From NCBI GenBank assembly GCA_902534735.1, contig CACARD010000002.1, positions 62,001-126,000 of the forward strand: a stretch of 64,000 bases of DNA. Reading direction: 5' to 3'. Of this stretch, positions 29,438 to 40,114 are shown piece by piece. Position numbers and translations under genes: made by a program. This stretch comes from an uncultured Pelagibacteraceae bacterium (GTDB taxonomy: Bacteria; Pseudomonadota; Alphaproteobacteria; Pelagibacterales; Pelagibacteraceae). Every line of letters starts with the position of its first letter. The first letter of the stretch is position 1. The notes beneath the pieces are model-generated. The model made no database searches and was not told where the DNA came from. It saw nothing but the letters and a program-made list of their open reading frames with translations.

Positions 29438-30210
29438 AAATAATTACTCAATTTTTTTTGTTTAAGTATTTGAGTTTTATATTTACTTACAAAAGTTTCA
29501 TAGGATTTATATTTTTTTCTATTCCAGTTTTTTTCTTTTATAGATGAAACTGTGGAAACTCCTTTTCCAGATCCGATTAGAAGTATTTCCTCATATTGAT
29601 TTAAATTATTAATATTAATATTGGTTTTTTTTATACTAAAATTTTTTTCAAAAAACTTAAGATTAACTCCTCGATAAAATTTTCTTATAGGTGAATAGTA
29701 TTTATTATCTTTAATGAAAATAATATTTGAAGTGCCTGTTTCTAGAATTTTTCCATTTGAGCAAAGAGCAATATCAGATTTTGTATTATCCATTTTAGAT
29801 AAACTTTTTAAAATAAATTTATACTTCAGATTTTTATGCTCAGGCTTAATTCTATTATAATTTACTAACTTTAACTGGAGATTTTTTTTAATTTTTAATT
29901 TATCTCTCAAAGAAATAGAAATTAAACTTTTGGTAACCGCAATTCTCAATAAATGATTATAATTTTTTTGTTTATTTAAATTCGATTTAATTATTTTAAA
30001 TATATTTCTTTTTAAATTTCGATCATAAATTTTATAATTTTTAGTAGACTTAATTAGATTTGTTATGTGTTCTTTAAAAAATAAAATCTTTTGAGGCTTT
30101 CCATAGATCCACATAGTTGTGAAAACCCCGTGGGCATTCCATAGATCTTTAAATTCTTTTTCTTTAAGATCTTTTCGACTGTAAGATTTTTTTAATAAGA
30201 ATTTTACCAT
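29434..30210 (-). CDS. pabC: Class IV aminotransferase, likely aminodeoxychorismate lyase
   Basis: ALCSNGKILETGTSNIIFIKDNKYYSP; next to pabA and pabB. Confidence 0.78.
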   Translation of the reverse strand: MVKFLLKKSYSRKDLKEKEFKDLWNAHGVFTTMWIYGKPQKILFFKEHITNLIKSTKNYKIYDRNLKRNIFKIIKSNLNKQKNYNHLLRIAVTKSLISISLRDKLKIKKNLQLKLVNYNRIKPEHKNLKYKFILKSLSKMDNTKSDIALCSNGKILETGTSNIIFIKDNKYYSPIRKFYRGVNLKFFEKNFSIKKTNININNLNQYEEILLIGSGKGVSTVSSIKEKNWNRKKYKSYETFVSKYKTQILKQKKLSNYL

Positions 30211-30730
30211 TTGTTGTTAAAAAAGATTCTGGATGAAATTGAAAACCATATACATCATCTCTTTTGTTTTCGAAAGCCATAGCAATATTAGTTTTAGCGC
30301 ATCTCATAGTAATATCAAAATTTTCTTTAATAAATGGCTCTTGAAGCTTAAGTGAATGATATCTTCCGACTTTAAATTTAGAATTCTTTCTAAAGATGGA
30401 TTTATTCGAAACAACTTTTACTTCAGATTGATAGCCATGGAATATTCTCCTTTGTTGAATAATTTTGGCATTTTCACAATGTAATATTTGCTGGTACCCT
30501 AAGCAAATTCCTATAATTTTTTTTCTTCCTTTAAATTTATTATAAATTTTTGAAGTATTTGGATAATCTTTGGGTGAACCGGGTCCAGGAGATAATACAA
30601 TCGTATTAGATTTATTTAATAAACTGTTATTTATTTCAAAATAATTTGAACAATAAACTTTATCAAACTGAGAGAATTGATGAACTACATTCCATGTGAA
30701 TGAATCCTGGTGGTCTATTATATAAATCAT
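30164..30730 (-). CDS. pabA: Glutamine amidotransferase component (PabA/TrpG type)
   Basis: IYIIDHQDSFTWNVVHQF...LSPGPGSPKDYPNTS...GICLGYQQI...YGFQFHPESFLT. Confidence 0.88.
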   Translation of the reverse strand: MIYIIDHQDSFTWNVVHQFSQFDKVYCSNYFEINNSLLNKSNTIVLSPGPGSPKDYPNTSKIYNKFKGRKKIIGICLGYQQILHCENAKIIQQRRIFHGYQSEVKVVSNKSIFRKNSKFKVGRYHSLKLQEPFIKENFDITMRCAKTNIAMAFENKRDDVYGFQFHPESFLTTNGKILIKKILQSKRS

Positions 30731-31941
30731 TTAAATAATTCTAATAATGATTTTGCTTTGATAAAATTTTCATTAAATTCTTTTTTTGCTGCACTATCTA
30801 ATACAACACCAGATGCTGCAGATATTTCAGATGTATTTTTATAATTTAATATAGATCTTATTATTATGTTAAATCTCATATCTTTATTAAATTTTATATA
30901 GCCAAAACTACCTGTAAAAATATTTCTATTCTCTTTTTCTTGTTGATTTAACAATTCCAAAGTTCGTACTTTTGGACAGCCTATGACTGATCCACCAGGC
31001 ATCATAGATTTGATAATATTTTTTATAGTCATATCTTTTAATAGGCTTCCAGATATGGTTGTAACATAATGAAATAGGTGTCTGTATTCCTCAACATATT
31101 TTTCTTTATCAATTTTTACTGTTCCTGGAATACAAACTCTGGATAAATCACTTCTTTCCATATCAACAATCATATTATGTTCTTTAGTCTCTTTAATGTT
31201 ATTTCTAAAAAACTTTAAGGCACTAGATCTGTTAGATTTTTTACTTTTTCTTAATGTGCCAGCAATAGGCTTGGTAATGATTTTGTTACCTTTTTTTAAT
31301 AATAAAGTTTCAGGTGAGCAGCTTACAATAGAATAATTTTTATCTCTTATCATAAAAGATTCTGGAGAAGCATTTGACTTCATTAATCTCCAGAAAAAAT
31401 TAATTGGATTTATTGAAGATTTATTACGATATTTTGTACAAATTTTTATTTGATATGTTTCTCCTTGTCTTATTTTTTTTGAAAAAATATCAAATATTTT
31501 TTTGTATTTTTGATATTTAATATTTAACTTAAAAGGTGATAAAATTTTAGTTGGTTTAAAATAATTATTAAATTCGTGCTTTTTTTTATTTGAAAATATT
31601 GAAATATTATCTCTTATTTTAATGATTGTTTCTGGTTTGTAAAAAACTCCTTTATAAAAATCATTTTTAGACTGTTTGCTAATTTTAATACCAAGTAAAT
31701 AATTTAAAATTTCATATCCAAAAAAACCAACATATTGATCAGTTTCTTTTTTATATTTCGTTCTTTCAAAAGAGTTTAAAAATTTATGTATATTTTTTTT
31801 TGTTAAATTTATTTTTTTAGAAAAATCTGTATAAATGTCATAACCATTATCAACTTTGTAGATTATCAGTGGCTTATCCGACTGATAAAGTTTTTCTAAA
31901 TACGGGTTAAATTTAAGTTTATGCGATTTGCGGTCTTTCAA
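30727..31941 (-). CDS. pabB: Aminodeoxychorismate synthase component I
   Basis: GETYQIKICTKYRNKSSINPINFFWRL...IAGTLRKSKKSNRSS...MMPGGSVIGCPKVRTLELLN. Confidence 0.88.
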   Translation of the reverse strand: MKDRKSHKLKFNPYLEKLYQSDKPLIIYKVDNGYDIYTDFSKKINLTKKNIHKFLNSFERTKYKKETDQYVGFFGYEILNYLLGIKISKQSKNDFYKGVFYKPETIIKIRDNISIFSNKKKHEFNNYFKPTKILSPFKLNIKYQKYKKIFDIFSKKIRQGETYQIKICTKYRNKSSINPINFFWRLMKSNASPESFMIRDKNYSIVSCSPETLLLKKGNKIITKPIAGTLRKSKKSNRSSALKFFRNNIKETKEHNMIVDMERSDLSRVCIPGTVKIDKEKYVEEYRHLFHYVTTISGSLLKDMTIKNIIKSMMPGGSVIGCPKVRTLELLNQQEKENRNIFTGSFGYIKFNKDMRFNIIIRSILNYKNTSEISAASGVVLDSAAKKEFNENFIKAKSLLELFK

Positions 31942-33139
31942 TTGGCTTCTCTTTTATAGGTAAATGTATCAAACCAGCAAAAATAGATAATGCGATAGAT
32001 ATGTACCAAGCATAATCAAAATTGCCGTTAAGTTCGTAGAAAACTCCACTCAAATAAGCTCCTAAAAAAGATCCAATTTGATGACTTACAAAAACAATTC
32101 CATATAATAATCCGATATACTTGGTTCCAAATACCTTGCCTATTATTCCATTTGTTGGGGGAACTGTTGATAGCCACAACATTCCAAATGTTATTCCAAA
32201 GATTACTGAATTAAAAACACTTGGTGGTAGGAATATGAAATAAATAATTGATACTCCTCTTAGTAGATAAATTGCACTTAATAAAATTTTTTGACTGTAT
32301 CTAGTTGCAAGATATCCACTTGTAATTGTTCCAACCATATTAAAAAGTCCAATTAAAGCCAATACCATCGCTGCACACCAATCTGGTAATCCTTTATCAA
32401 TCATGTAAGTGGGTATATGAGTTGCAACTAAAGCAATATGCCAACCGCATACAAAGAAACCTAATGTAAGATAGATATAACTTTTATTTGAAAAAGCCTC
32501 TTTTAAAGCTTCTCTAGCTGTTTGATTGTTATTTTGATTTGTACCAACAGGTATTTTTGGTGTTGAAACAAATAATGCTACTATTAATCCTAGACCTAAA
32601 AAGAAACAGAAAAATAGCATTGTATTTTCCCACCCATGTTCAACAAGTGAATATCTAGTGATTAATGGTGATATAAAATATCCAAAAGATCCTGCTGAGG
32701 TTACTATTCCTGTTGCTATTGTTCTGCTTGATACTGGAAAATGTTTTGCAACAACTGAAACAGGTATACTGATAGCTGTAGATCCCAGTCCAACACCAAC
32801 TAATATTCCAATTGTTATAGTAAAATAATAACCAGTATTAAAACCTGAATAAAACAATAAAATTGCTAACAAATAAAAAACAAAACCAATAAAGATTGCA
32901 ATATTACCACCATACTTATCCGTAATAATTCCAAACATAGGACTGAAAACACCCCACAATAAGAGCTGTAATCCCATTGTAAAGCCGAACTGTGTTATGG
33001 TGATATCTAAATCAGTTGCAAAATCAAAATAAAACATTCCAAAAGTTTGTCTTATTCCTAATGCAATAATAACAACAGCAGATGCAGCTATTACAGTAAC
33101 TAATGCTTTTTTTGTTGGAAAAAATTTGGTGTCATTCAT
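31919..33139 (-). CDS. MFS transporter
   Basis: 406 aa, IRQTFGMFYFDFATDLDITITQFGFTMGLQLLLWGVFSPMFG; 12 TM pattern. Confidence 0.88.
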   Translation of the reverse strand: MNDTKFFPTKKALVTVIAASAVVIIALGIRQTFGMFYFDFATDLDITITQFGFTMGLQLLLWGVFSPMFGIITDKYGGNIAIFIGFVFYLLAILLFYSGFNTGYYFTITIGILVGVGLGSTAISIPVSVVAKHFPVSSRTIATGIVTSAGSFGYFISPLITRYSLVEHGWENTMLFFCFFLGLGLIVALFVSTPKIPVGTNQNNNQTAREALKEAFSNKSYIYLTLGFFVCGWHIALVATHIPTYMIDKGLPDWCAAMVLALIGLFNMVGTITSGYLATRYSQKILLSAIYLLRGVSIIYFIFLPPSVFNSVIFGITFGMLWLSTVPPTNGIIGKVFGTKYIGLLYGIVFVSHQIGSFLGAYLSGVFYELNGNFDYAWYISIALSIFAGLIHLPIKEKPIERPQIA

Positions 33140-34314
33140 CTTACAGATTTAATAGCCTGTTTAATGTCAGCAATCAAATCATTTGGGTCTTCTAAACCAA
33201 TATGCAATCTTATAATATGTTCGTTATTACTCAGCTTTGTGTAGCTCCTATTACCCAGTGCCAATTTGTCTTGATATAAAGCAAGACTTTCAAATCCACC
33301 CCAGCTGTAACCATGGGCAAATAATTTTAGTTTATTCAAAAATTTAATTACAGAGTTTTTATTTTTAGAAATAATTTTTACACCCATTAACCCAGAAGAT
33401 CCTGAGTAATACTTTTTCCACATTTTGTATTGTTTAATATTTTTTTTAATTGGGTAAAAAACCTCTTTAATTTTTTTTTGTTTGCTCAAAAAATTAGCTA
33501 CCTTGATGGTATTTTCTTGATGCTTGTCTAGCCTAATATCTAATGTTCTTAGTCCCCTCATAATTAAATAGGCATCATCAGGGCTTAGTCTTAAACCAAC
33601 AGCTTTTTGACTTAATTCCACTTCTTTAAAAAGTCTTTTTTTAATAGCTAAACTGCCACCCATAACATCTGAATGACCAGAATAATATTTTGTCGCTGAA
33701 ACTATAGACATATCAAAACCTAAGTCTAAAGGCTTGATTAAATAAGGTGTTCCCCAGGTGTTATCAATAGCTGTATAAATATTCTTATTCTTAGCAAAAG
33801 ATAATATTTTTTTTAAATCTTGAAATTCAAACGTGTTACTTCCTGGGTTTTCAACAAAAATAAGTTTAGTCTTATTTGTAATTTTTTTTTTTAAGTCATC
33901 TAAGTTTTTTGGATCATAAAATACTGCTTTAATATTGAATTTTTTTAAATAGTCTTCGGTTAAAAATCTTGTGGGAGAGTAGACTGAGTCCGTTATAATT
34001 ATTTCATCACCAGGTCTTACAACACTAATCACTCCAAGAAAAACTGCACCAAATCCTGTTGGTGTTAAATAAACTTGATAAGCATTTTCAATTTTTCTTA
34101 ATAGTTCTTGTAGTGCAAAAGTTGTTGATGTTCCTTTTCTACCATAATCAAAATTTTTGCTTAAGGGATTTTTTTTATAATTATTTTGTGTTTTCTTTAT
34201 ATCTTGAAGAGTTTTAAATATTATTGTTGAAGCTCTTACTACTGGCGGATTAACTGACTGATTTTGATAATCTTTTCCTACTTGTTTTAAAAAAGTTTTA
34301 ACTGAATTAACCAT
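33136..34314 (-). CDS. metC: Cystathionine beta-lyase (Cys/Met metabolism PLP enzyme)
   Basis: YGRKGTSTTFALQELLRKIENAYQVYLTPTGFGAV...SATKYYSGHSDVMGGSLAIK. Confidence 0.9.
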   Translation of the reverse strand: MVNSVKTFLKQVGKDYQNQSVNPPVVRASTIIFKTLQDIKKTQNNYKKNPLSKNFDYGRKGTSTTFALQELLRKIENAYQVYLTPTGFGAVFLGVISVVRPGDEIIITDSVYSPTRFLTEDYLKKFNIKAVFYDPKNLDDLKKKITNKTKLIFVENPGSNTFEFQDLKKILSFAKNKNIYTAIDNTWGTPYLIKPLDLGFDMSIVSATKYYSGHSDVMGGSLAIKKRLFKEVELSQKAVGLRLSPDDAYLIMRGLRTLDIRLDKHQENTIKVANFLSKQKKIKEVFYPIKKNIKQYKMWKKYYSGSSGLMGVKIISKNKNSVIKFLNKLKLFAHGYSWGGFESLALYQDKLALGNRSYTKLSNNEHIIRLHIGLEDPNDLIADIKQAIKSVR

Positions 34315-34389
34315 AAAAAAATTGATTAGTTATATTGACAATGCTATATCCCTCAAATAAGTCAATAAAATTGTAAAACTAAGGAGATT

Positions 34390-34473
34390 ATGGGATACCC
34401 TAAAAAGCATAGAGGCCGAAGAAAAATGGGCTCTAAAAAAAGAAGAGCAAGAAAAAAGAATAAGAAAAAGTAA
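34390..34473 (+). CDS. 27-aa highly basic micro-protein, AURKAIP1/COX24 (bS22)-like candidate; not in the ORF track
   Basis: aaggagattATGGGATACCCTAAAAAGCATAGAGGC... = MGYPKKHRGRRKMGSKKRRARKKNKKK-stop, perfect SD AAGGAG. Confidence 0.6.
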   Translation: MGYPKKHRGRRKMGSKKRRARKKNKKK

Positions 34474-34479
34474 AATTAA

Positions 34480-35598
34480 TTATTCTTTAATCCAACCACC
34501 ACCAAGAACTTTGTGACCATATTGGTCTTTTTTATAAAAGACACATGCTTGTCCAGGTGAAATACCATCTTCAGAATTATCTAAATTTACCTCAGCATCA
34601 TTCTTGTTTATAAAATTTACATTGGCGCTTAATAACTTTCCTGTAGACCTAACTTTGACTAATATATTTTCATTTAATTCGTTTTTATCGGATAATAGAT
34701 TAATATTTTTTAAATTAATTTTCTTTTTTCCCAGATGTTCTCTTCCTCCAACAATTATCTCATTATTTTCTGCATCAATTTTAATTACATATAATGCCTC
34801 TTTGTCAGATACTTTAATTCCTTTTCTTTGACCAATAGTAAAATTTATAATTCCATCATGAACGCCTATTACTTCACCATTTAGATTTTTAATATTGCCT
34901 TTTTTCAAAGAATCTGGCTTAAACTTTTTTATTACTGATGAATAGTCTCCGTTAGGAACAAAACATATATCTTGACTGTCTGGCTTATCTGCAACATTTA
35001 AATTTAGTTTTTTAGCAATTTCTCTAGTTTCATTTTTTAACATTCGACCTAATGGAAATCGTAAATAATTTAATTGCTCTCTTGTAGTATTAAATAGAAA
35101 ATAACTTTGATCTCTATTTTCATCTACTGCTCTATACATATTATTTTTTTCATTTATTGTTATATTTTTAACATAATGACCTGTAATCAAAGCATCGGCA
35201 TTTAAATCTTTGGCAACTTCATACAAATCTTTAAATTTGACAGTTTGATTACACTGTACGCATGGTATTGGAGTTTCTCCTTTTAAGTAACTTTCTACAA
35301 AATTATCAATAACTCCTTGCTTAAATTTATCTTGGTAATAAAGAATTTTATGATCAATATCTAATTTATGAGCAACTCTTTTTGCGTCTATAACATCTTG
35401 ACCTGAGCAACATACTTTTGATTTAACAACTTCTTTACTATCGTTGTATAGTTTTAATGTTATACCAGTTACATTATATCCTTGCATTTTCATCAAACCT
35501 GCAACTGTAGATGAGTCTACACCACCAGACATAGCTACAATTACTTTTGTATCAGACGGTTTCTTATCTAATCCAATTGAGTTTAAGTCTAAATTCAT
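34480..35598 (-). CDS. mnmA: tRNA-specific 2-thiouridylase
   Basis: [34 protein letters not shown]...GHYVKN...[15 protein letters not shown]. Confidence 0.95.
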   Translation of the reverse strand: MNLDLNSIGLDKKPSDTKVIVAMSGGVDSSTVAGLMKMQGYNVTGITLKLYNDSKEVVKSKVCCSGQDVIDAKRVAHKLDIDHKILYYQDKFKQGVIDNFVESYLKGETPIPCVQCNQTVKFKDLYEVAKDLNADALITGHYVKNITINEKNNMYRAVDENRDQSYFLFNTTREQLNYLRFPLGRMLKNETREIAKKLNLNVADKPDSQDICFVPNGDYSSVIKKFKPDSLKKGNIKNLNGEVIGVHDGIINFTIGQRKGIKVSDKEALYVIKIDAENNEIIVGGREHLGKKKINLKNINLLSDKNELNENILVKVRSTGKLLSANVNFINKNDAEVNLDNSEDGISPGQACVFYKKDQYGHKVLGGGWIKE

Positions 35599-35639
35599 GT
35601 GCTGGTATTTACACTCATTTCTAATATAAGTAAAATCAA

Positions 35640-35807
35640 ATGATTTTAGATTTTGAACCAGGTGATAAAGTTATAAATCCTAATAATAAAGATTGGGGAA
35701 TTGGACAAGTACAATCAATTATTAAAGAAAAAGTGACTGTGAATTTCGAAAATGTAGGAAAAAAAGTTATCAATGCTAAAAATATTGAATTAGAAAAATT
35801 AGAATAA
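35640..35807 (+). CDS. DUF3553-like small protein; not in the ORF track
   Basis: [55 protein letters not shown]-stop; stop/start separated by 0 nt from the next gene. Confidence 0.8.
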   Translation: MILDFEPGDKVINPNNKDWGIGQVQSIIKEKVTVNFENVGKKVINAKNIELEKLE

Positions 35808-36578
35808 ATGAAACAAATCGAAATAAAGGCAGCTATTGAAAAACTGATTGACACTTTTTTATACGCAGGAAAAGTTTCAATAGAATTAAGAGAAAAAGGA
35901 TTAAAAAAAGAAATTAAGGAAGATAACACACCTGTTAGCAATGGTGATCTTGAAGTTAATAGAATTTTAACTGAAAAAATAAATGACTTAACTCCTCAAA
36001 TACCGATTGTATCAGAAGAAACTAGTCATAATAAATCCAAGAAAGATTTAAAAAATTTTTGGCTAATAGATCCAATTGATGGTACTTATGATTACATTAA
36101 TGATCTTGACGAATTTACTCTAAATGCTGGTTTAATAATTAATAATCGAGCAGTAGCAGGTATAATATATGCACCCGCTAAAAATAGATTATTTTATTCT
36201 TATGATAAAGGTTGTTCATTTGAAATAATTAATAGTAAACATGTAAAATTAGACTGTTCAAAAATTTCAAATAATAAACTTAAATTTGTATCATATTCAA
36301 ATAAACTAAAACCTGAAATTAGCAAAATATATCAAACAATGAATGTTAGTGAATTTAAAAGGATGAAAAGTTCTTTAAAATTTTGTGTAATAGCTTCAAA
36401 TGAATACGATGGATATGTTGCAGAGCCTAGAGCATGTGAATGGGATATAGCAGCTGGACATGCTATTCTTGAAAATGCAGGGGGTATAGTTACAGATTTT
36501 GATGGAAATGAAATACTTTACGGAAAAGAAAATTTTAAAAATCCTAGTATAATTTTGAAAAGAAATAAAAATATATAA
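35808..36578 (+). CDS. cysQ: 3'(2'),5'-bisphosphate nucleotidase / inositol monophosphatase family
   Basis: VSNGDLEVNRILTEKI...IVSEET...FWLIDPIDGTYDYIND...CEWDIAAGHAILENAGG. Confidence 0.9.
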   Translation: MKQIEIKAAIEKLIDTFLYAGKVSIELREKGLKKEIKEDNTPVSNGDLEVNRILTEKINDLTPQIPIVSEETSHNKSKKDLKNFWLIDPIDGTYDYINDLDEFTLNAGLIINNRAVAGIIYAPAKNRLFYSYDKGCSFEIINSKHVKLDCSKISNNKLKFVSYSNKLKPEISKIYQTMNVSEFKRMKSSLKFCVIASNEYDGYVAEPRACEWDIAAGHAILENAGGIVTDFDGNEILYGKENFKNPSIILKRNKNI

Positions 36579-36727
36579 TGAGTGAGCAATTAAGAATAAT
36601 ATTAATTATAATAGTTTCTGTATCAATTTTTGGATTGATAGTATTTGTGATGGTAAAAAACTATATCAAAAGCAAAATTCAGTATTATTTAGAAGAAAAA
36701 AATAAAAAGTCTAAAGAAGATTTATAA
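36578..36727 (+). CDS. 49-aa small membrane protein; not in the ORF track
   Basis: MSEQLRIILIIIVSVSIFGLIVFVMVKNYIKSKIQYYLEEKNKKSKEDL-stop; TAATG coupling with cysQ. Confidence 0.65.
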   Translation: MSEQLRIILIIIVSVSIFGLIVFVMVKNYIKSKIQYYLEEKNKKSKEDL

Positions 36728-37313
36728 TTTTCAAATATTCCTCTTTATCTAGTTCCATTACTCTTCTGGAAACTTCAAAATCAAATCCAGATCTTGCTAA
36801 TATACCAATATCTTTTTTATAGAATAATGGTCTATTATCTTCAGTTCTTGAAGGACCAATTCTTTTTTTTTTACAAACTTTTATGGCTGAAAAAAAATCT
36901 TGATCTTCATTATTTTCATTAATTTGTTCAATTGTATTTTTAATATATTTTTCTCCAACCCCTTTACTTATTAAATAATTTCTAATCTTATTTATTGATG
37001 AACCTCTTTGGATTAGACTTTTTGCTTTTGTTTCTGAATAAAATTTATCATTTATAAATTTAGATTTTTCTAAATCTTCAGCTACAATCTCGATTAGATC
37101 TGAAATATTGCTTCTTTTAACGTTATCAACTTTAGATCTTAAATATTTCTTTAAAAGATATGTTTTTAGCTGTTGTTTTGATGGTGCAAATTTTTCTACA
37201 TAATTAAGTGCAAAGTTGCGCATTTCATCAATTGTCGCTTCTAAGTTTTTTTTTTTATTTTTTATAGGAATCATTATTGCATTTAATATAATATAACCCT
37301 GATGATTGAACAA
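36711..37313 (-). CDS. recX: Regulatory protein RecX-like
   Basis: FALNYVEKFAPSKQQLKTYLLKK...DLEKSKFINDKFYSETKAKSLIQRGSSINKIRNYLISKGV. Confidence 0.82.
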   Translation of the reverse strand: MFNHQGYIILNAIMIPIKNKKKNLEATIDEMRNFALNYVEKFAPSKQQLKTYLLKKYLRSKVDNVKRSNISDLIEIVAEDLEKSKFINDKFYSETKAKSLIQRGSSINKIRNYLISKGVGEKYIKNTIEQINENNEDQDFFSAIKVCKKKRIGPSRTEDNRPLFYKKDIGILARSGFDFEVSRRVMELDKEEYLKIINLL

Positions 37314-37775
37314 ATATCTGCATTTTTTACAGTAGAAATGATCTATATGTGGTTGAATATAGGTGTAATACCTTTTTGGTTAATGCTTATTATTTTTCCA
37401 CAAACTAAAGTTTGTGGTTTATTTGTTACATCAATAATTCCAACATTTATTTTGGCAAGTGTTTATGTTTATCTATTATATATATTTTTTTTCGCAGGAT
37501 ATGATTTTGATAAAAACTTTATTTTATATTTAAGTTTTTATGATCTTGCTGAGCTTTTTGAGAATAATGAGTTTTTAATTTTATTTTGGACGCACTTCTT
37601 AGCTATAAATTTGTTTTGTGGATCTTGGATTGTTAGAGATAGCCAGAGGTTTTACATGTCAAAAATTCTAGTCTTTTTTCCTTTAATAATCACATATTTT
37701 ATTGGTCCTTTAGGATTATTTATATACTGGGTGATAAGAATTTTTTTCGCAAAGAGAATAAGTTTATTTGATTAA
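37302..37775 (+). CDS. ABA4-like/DUF4281 family membrane protein
   Basis: MYMWLNIGVIPFWLMLIIFPQ...WTHFLAINLFCGSWIVRDSQRF...GPLGLFIYWVIR. Confidence 0.65.
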   Translation: MIEQISAFFTVEMIYMWLNIGVIPFWLMLIIFPQTKVCGLFVTSIIPTFILASVYVYLLYIFFFAGYDFDKNFILYLSFYDLAELFENNEFLILFWTHFLAINLFCGSWIVRDSQRFYMSKILVFFPLIITYFIGPLGLFIYWVIRIFFAKRISLFD

Positions 37776-37778
37776 TTT

Positions 37779-38165
37779 TTATTTCTCTACTTTAAAGCCA
37801 CTGCTCTTCATTTGAGAAAAGCCACCATCTATATGTGAAATTTTTTCAAACCCCATATCTTTCAATGATTTTGTAGCTAGTGCAGATCTTAGTCCACCTG
37901 CACAAAATAAAACCATTTCTTTGTTCATATCTATCTTGCCTTCTTTAAAGTAAGGACTATCTGGATCCATCCAAAACTCTAACATTCCTCTAGGAATGTG
38001 ATGAGAATTTTCTATTCTTCCCATTTTCTCAAGTTCTCGAATATCTCTTATGTCAATTAAATTGCATTTATCACTGTTTACCATCTCTAATGCTTCTGCT
38101 GGGGAAAGTGTCTTGATTTCTGTCAAAGCTTCTGCGACTAATGTTTGTGCTGATTTAATGCTCAT
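37779..38165 (-). CDS. Rhodanese-like domain protein
   Basis: LIDIRDIRELEKMGRIENSHHIPRGMLEFW...VLFCAGGLRSALA (Cys active-site loop). Confidence 0.93.
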   Translation of the reverse strand: MSIKSAQTLVAEALTEIKTLSPAEALEMVNSDKCNLIDIRDIRELEKMGRIENSHHIPRGMLEFWMDPDSPYFKEGKIDMNKEMVLFCAGGLRSALATKSLKDMGFEKISHIDGGFSQMKSSGFKVEK

Positions 38166-38208
38166 AAAGGTTTAATACATCATTATAAATTTTAATCTAC
38201 GAAAAAAT

Positions 38209-38658
38209 ATGCCAAATAAAGCTCCTAATTTCAAAATCCCATCAACCAATTCAAAACTTTTAGAGCTAAAGAAAATCAAAAGTAAATATAAAGTTTTATA
38301 TTTCTATCCAAAAGATAATACACCAGGCTGCACAGTTGAAACAAAAGACTTCAATTCTCTACTTTCACAATTTAAAAAATTAGACTGTGAAGTTATTGGT
38401 ATTTCTAAAGATAGTATGGAAAGTCATGAAAAATTTAGAGATAAATTTAAAATTAAGTTTGATTTGGTAGCAGACGTAAAAAAAGAGGCCATTAAAGCAT
38501 ACAAAGTTTGGGGTAAAAAAAAATTCATGGGTAGAGAATTTATGGGATTAATAAGAAGTACATTTTTATTAAAAGATGACAAAATTATTAAAGAGTGGCG
38601 TTCAGTAAAAGTTAAAGACCACGCAAAAGAAGTGTTAGAATTTTTAAAAACAGTTTAA
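38209..38658 (+). CDS. bcp: Peroxiredoxin, Bcp/PrxQ family
   Basis: YFYPKDNTPGCTVETKDF...VIGISKDSMESHEKF. Confidence 0.93.
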   Translation: MPNKAPNFKIPSTNSKLLELKKIKSKYKVLYFYPKDNTPGCTVETKDFNSLLSQFKKLDCEVIGISKDSMESHEKFRDKFKIKFDLVADVKKEAIKAYKVWGKKKFMGREFMGLIRSTFLLKDDKIIKEWRSVKVKDHAKEVLEFLKTV

Positions 38659-38660
38659 TA

Positions 38661-38689
38661 AAAAAAGGCCCCATTTACGGGGCCTTTTT
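38661..38689 (+). terminator. Intrinsic terminator
   Basis: aaaaaaGGCCCCatttacGGGGCCttttta between convergent bcp and amt genes. Confidence 0.9.
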
Positions 38690-38716
38690 AGTTTAACTTA
38701 AGGGAGGGAGTTAAAT

Positions 38717-40018
38717 TTAGTCTCTTATAGCGTAAGCTATTACACCAGTTTCAGTTACGTCTGTACCTTTCAGTTCAGCCTCTTTACTTAATCTGATACC
38801 CATAGTGTTTTTCATAATTGCCCATACAATGTATGATACTACAAAAACAAATGCGTTGATCGAGATTACACCGATTAACTGTGCACTAAAATTTGCGTCA
38901 GAGTTTGTTAGTGGAACAGCTAATGTTCCCCAAACTCCAGCAAATAAGTGAGCTGGTATTGCACCAACAACATCATCAATCTTAAATGAGAATAATAGTT
39001 TTGTTCCAAACACTACTATTAATCCACCGATTGCACCGATGAATATTGCTGCTATAGGTGCTGGCGCTAATGGTTCAGCTGTTATTGCAACTAATCCACC
39101 AATCGCACCGTTAAGCATTTGAACTACATCAGTTTTACCATACATTAATCTAGTAATTACTGCTGCTGCTAAAACACCACCACACGCTGCTAAGTTTGTA
39201 TTAATAAATATGTTTGATACAGCTACTGCATCATCGAAAGTTCCCATAGCAAGCTGTGAACCACCGTTGAAACCGAACCAACCTAACCATAAAATAAATA
39301 CTCCAACTGTTACCAAAGGTATAGAAGAAGCTGCAAATGGTCTCATTGGCTTAGCTGCACCTGATTTATCAAATCTTCCTGTTCTTGCACCTAACAACAT
39401 AGCACCTGCTAAAGCTGCAGCACCACCAGTTGAGTGTACAAGAGTTGAACCAGCAAAATCAGAGAAACCTAAAGCGGCTAACCAGCCACCACCCCACTGC
39501 CATCCCATGACAATTGGATAAATGATTCCTGATAAAATTGCTGCAAATAAGAAGAAAGGCCATAATTTAATTCTTTCTGCTAACGTACCAGATACAATTG
39601 ATACTGTTGTTGCACAGAATACCATTTGGAAATACCAATCTGAACCATCTGCATATCCTGTATCAACAGCACTTGCATCAGACCACGGAGTGAATGTTCC
39701 TATATAGCCACCTTCTGGAATTCCATATGCTAGATTATAACCTACCATCCAGAACATAATTCCAGCGATTGAAAATAATCCTATATTTTTTGCACAAATT
39801 ACAGATACACTTTTTGAAGTTACCATTCCTGATTCTAGCATCGCAAATCCGCAAGCCATAAACATGACAAGAAAACCACAAACTAAAAATAGAAATGTAT
39901 TAAAAATAAATCCAACTTCTGCAGAGACTGTAGATTCGGCATAACCTACACTTGTCATATTCAGTAAGAAAAACAAACTTACTAAAGGACCGACAAGTTT
40001 TTTTAAATGTTTAGTCAT
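38717..40018 (-). CDS. amt: Ammonium transporter
   Basis: Signal-like N-terminus then FLVCGFLVMFMACGFAMLESGMV...GWFGFNGGSQLA...HLFAGVWGTLAV. Confidence 0.95.
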   Translation of the reverse strand: MTKHLKKLVGPLVSLFFLLNMTSVGYAESTVSAEVGFIFNTFLFLVCGFLVMFMACGFAMLESGMVTSKSVSVICAKNIGLFSIAGIMFWMVGYNLAYGIPEGGYIGTFTPWSDASAVDTGYADGSDWYFQMVFCATTVSIVSGTLAERIKLWPFFLFAAILSGIIYPIVMGWQWGGGWLAALGFSDFAGSTLVHSTGGAAALAGAMLLGARTGRFDKSGAAKPMRPFAASSIPLVTVGVFILWLGWFGFNGGSQLAMGTFDDAVAVSNIFINTNLAACGGVLAAAVITRLMYGKTDVVQMLNGAIGGLVAITAEPLAPAPIAAIFIGAIGGLIVVFGTKLLFSFKIDDVVGAIPAHLFAGVWGTLAVPLTNSDANFSAQLIGVISINAFVFVVSYIVWAIMKNTMGIRLSKEAELKGTDVTETGVIAYAIRD

Positions 40019-40114
40019 TTAACCTCCATTGTTAAAAAGAGGTTCTTATAATTTTAAAATAAATAAAAACTAATGATTGTTGTTAAAAATAGATATGCAG
40101 TTTTTGCATGTAGA

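Noticed and set aside
35636-35941. Minus-strand 101-aa ORF in the supplied track
   Set aside because: It is antisense to a better plus-strand DUF3553-like ORF (35640-35807) and the start of cysQ, and its translation is low-complexity F/S/I.
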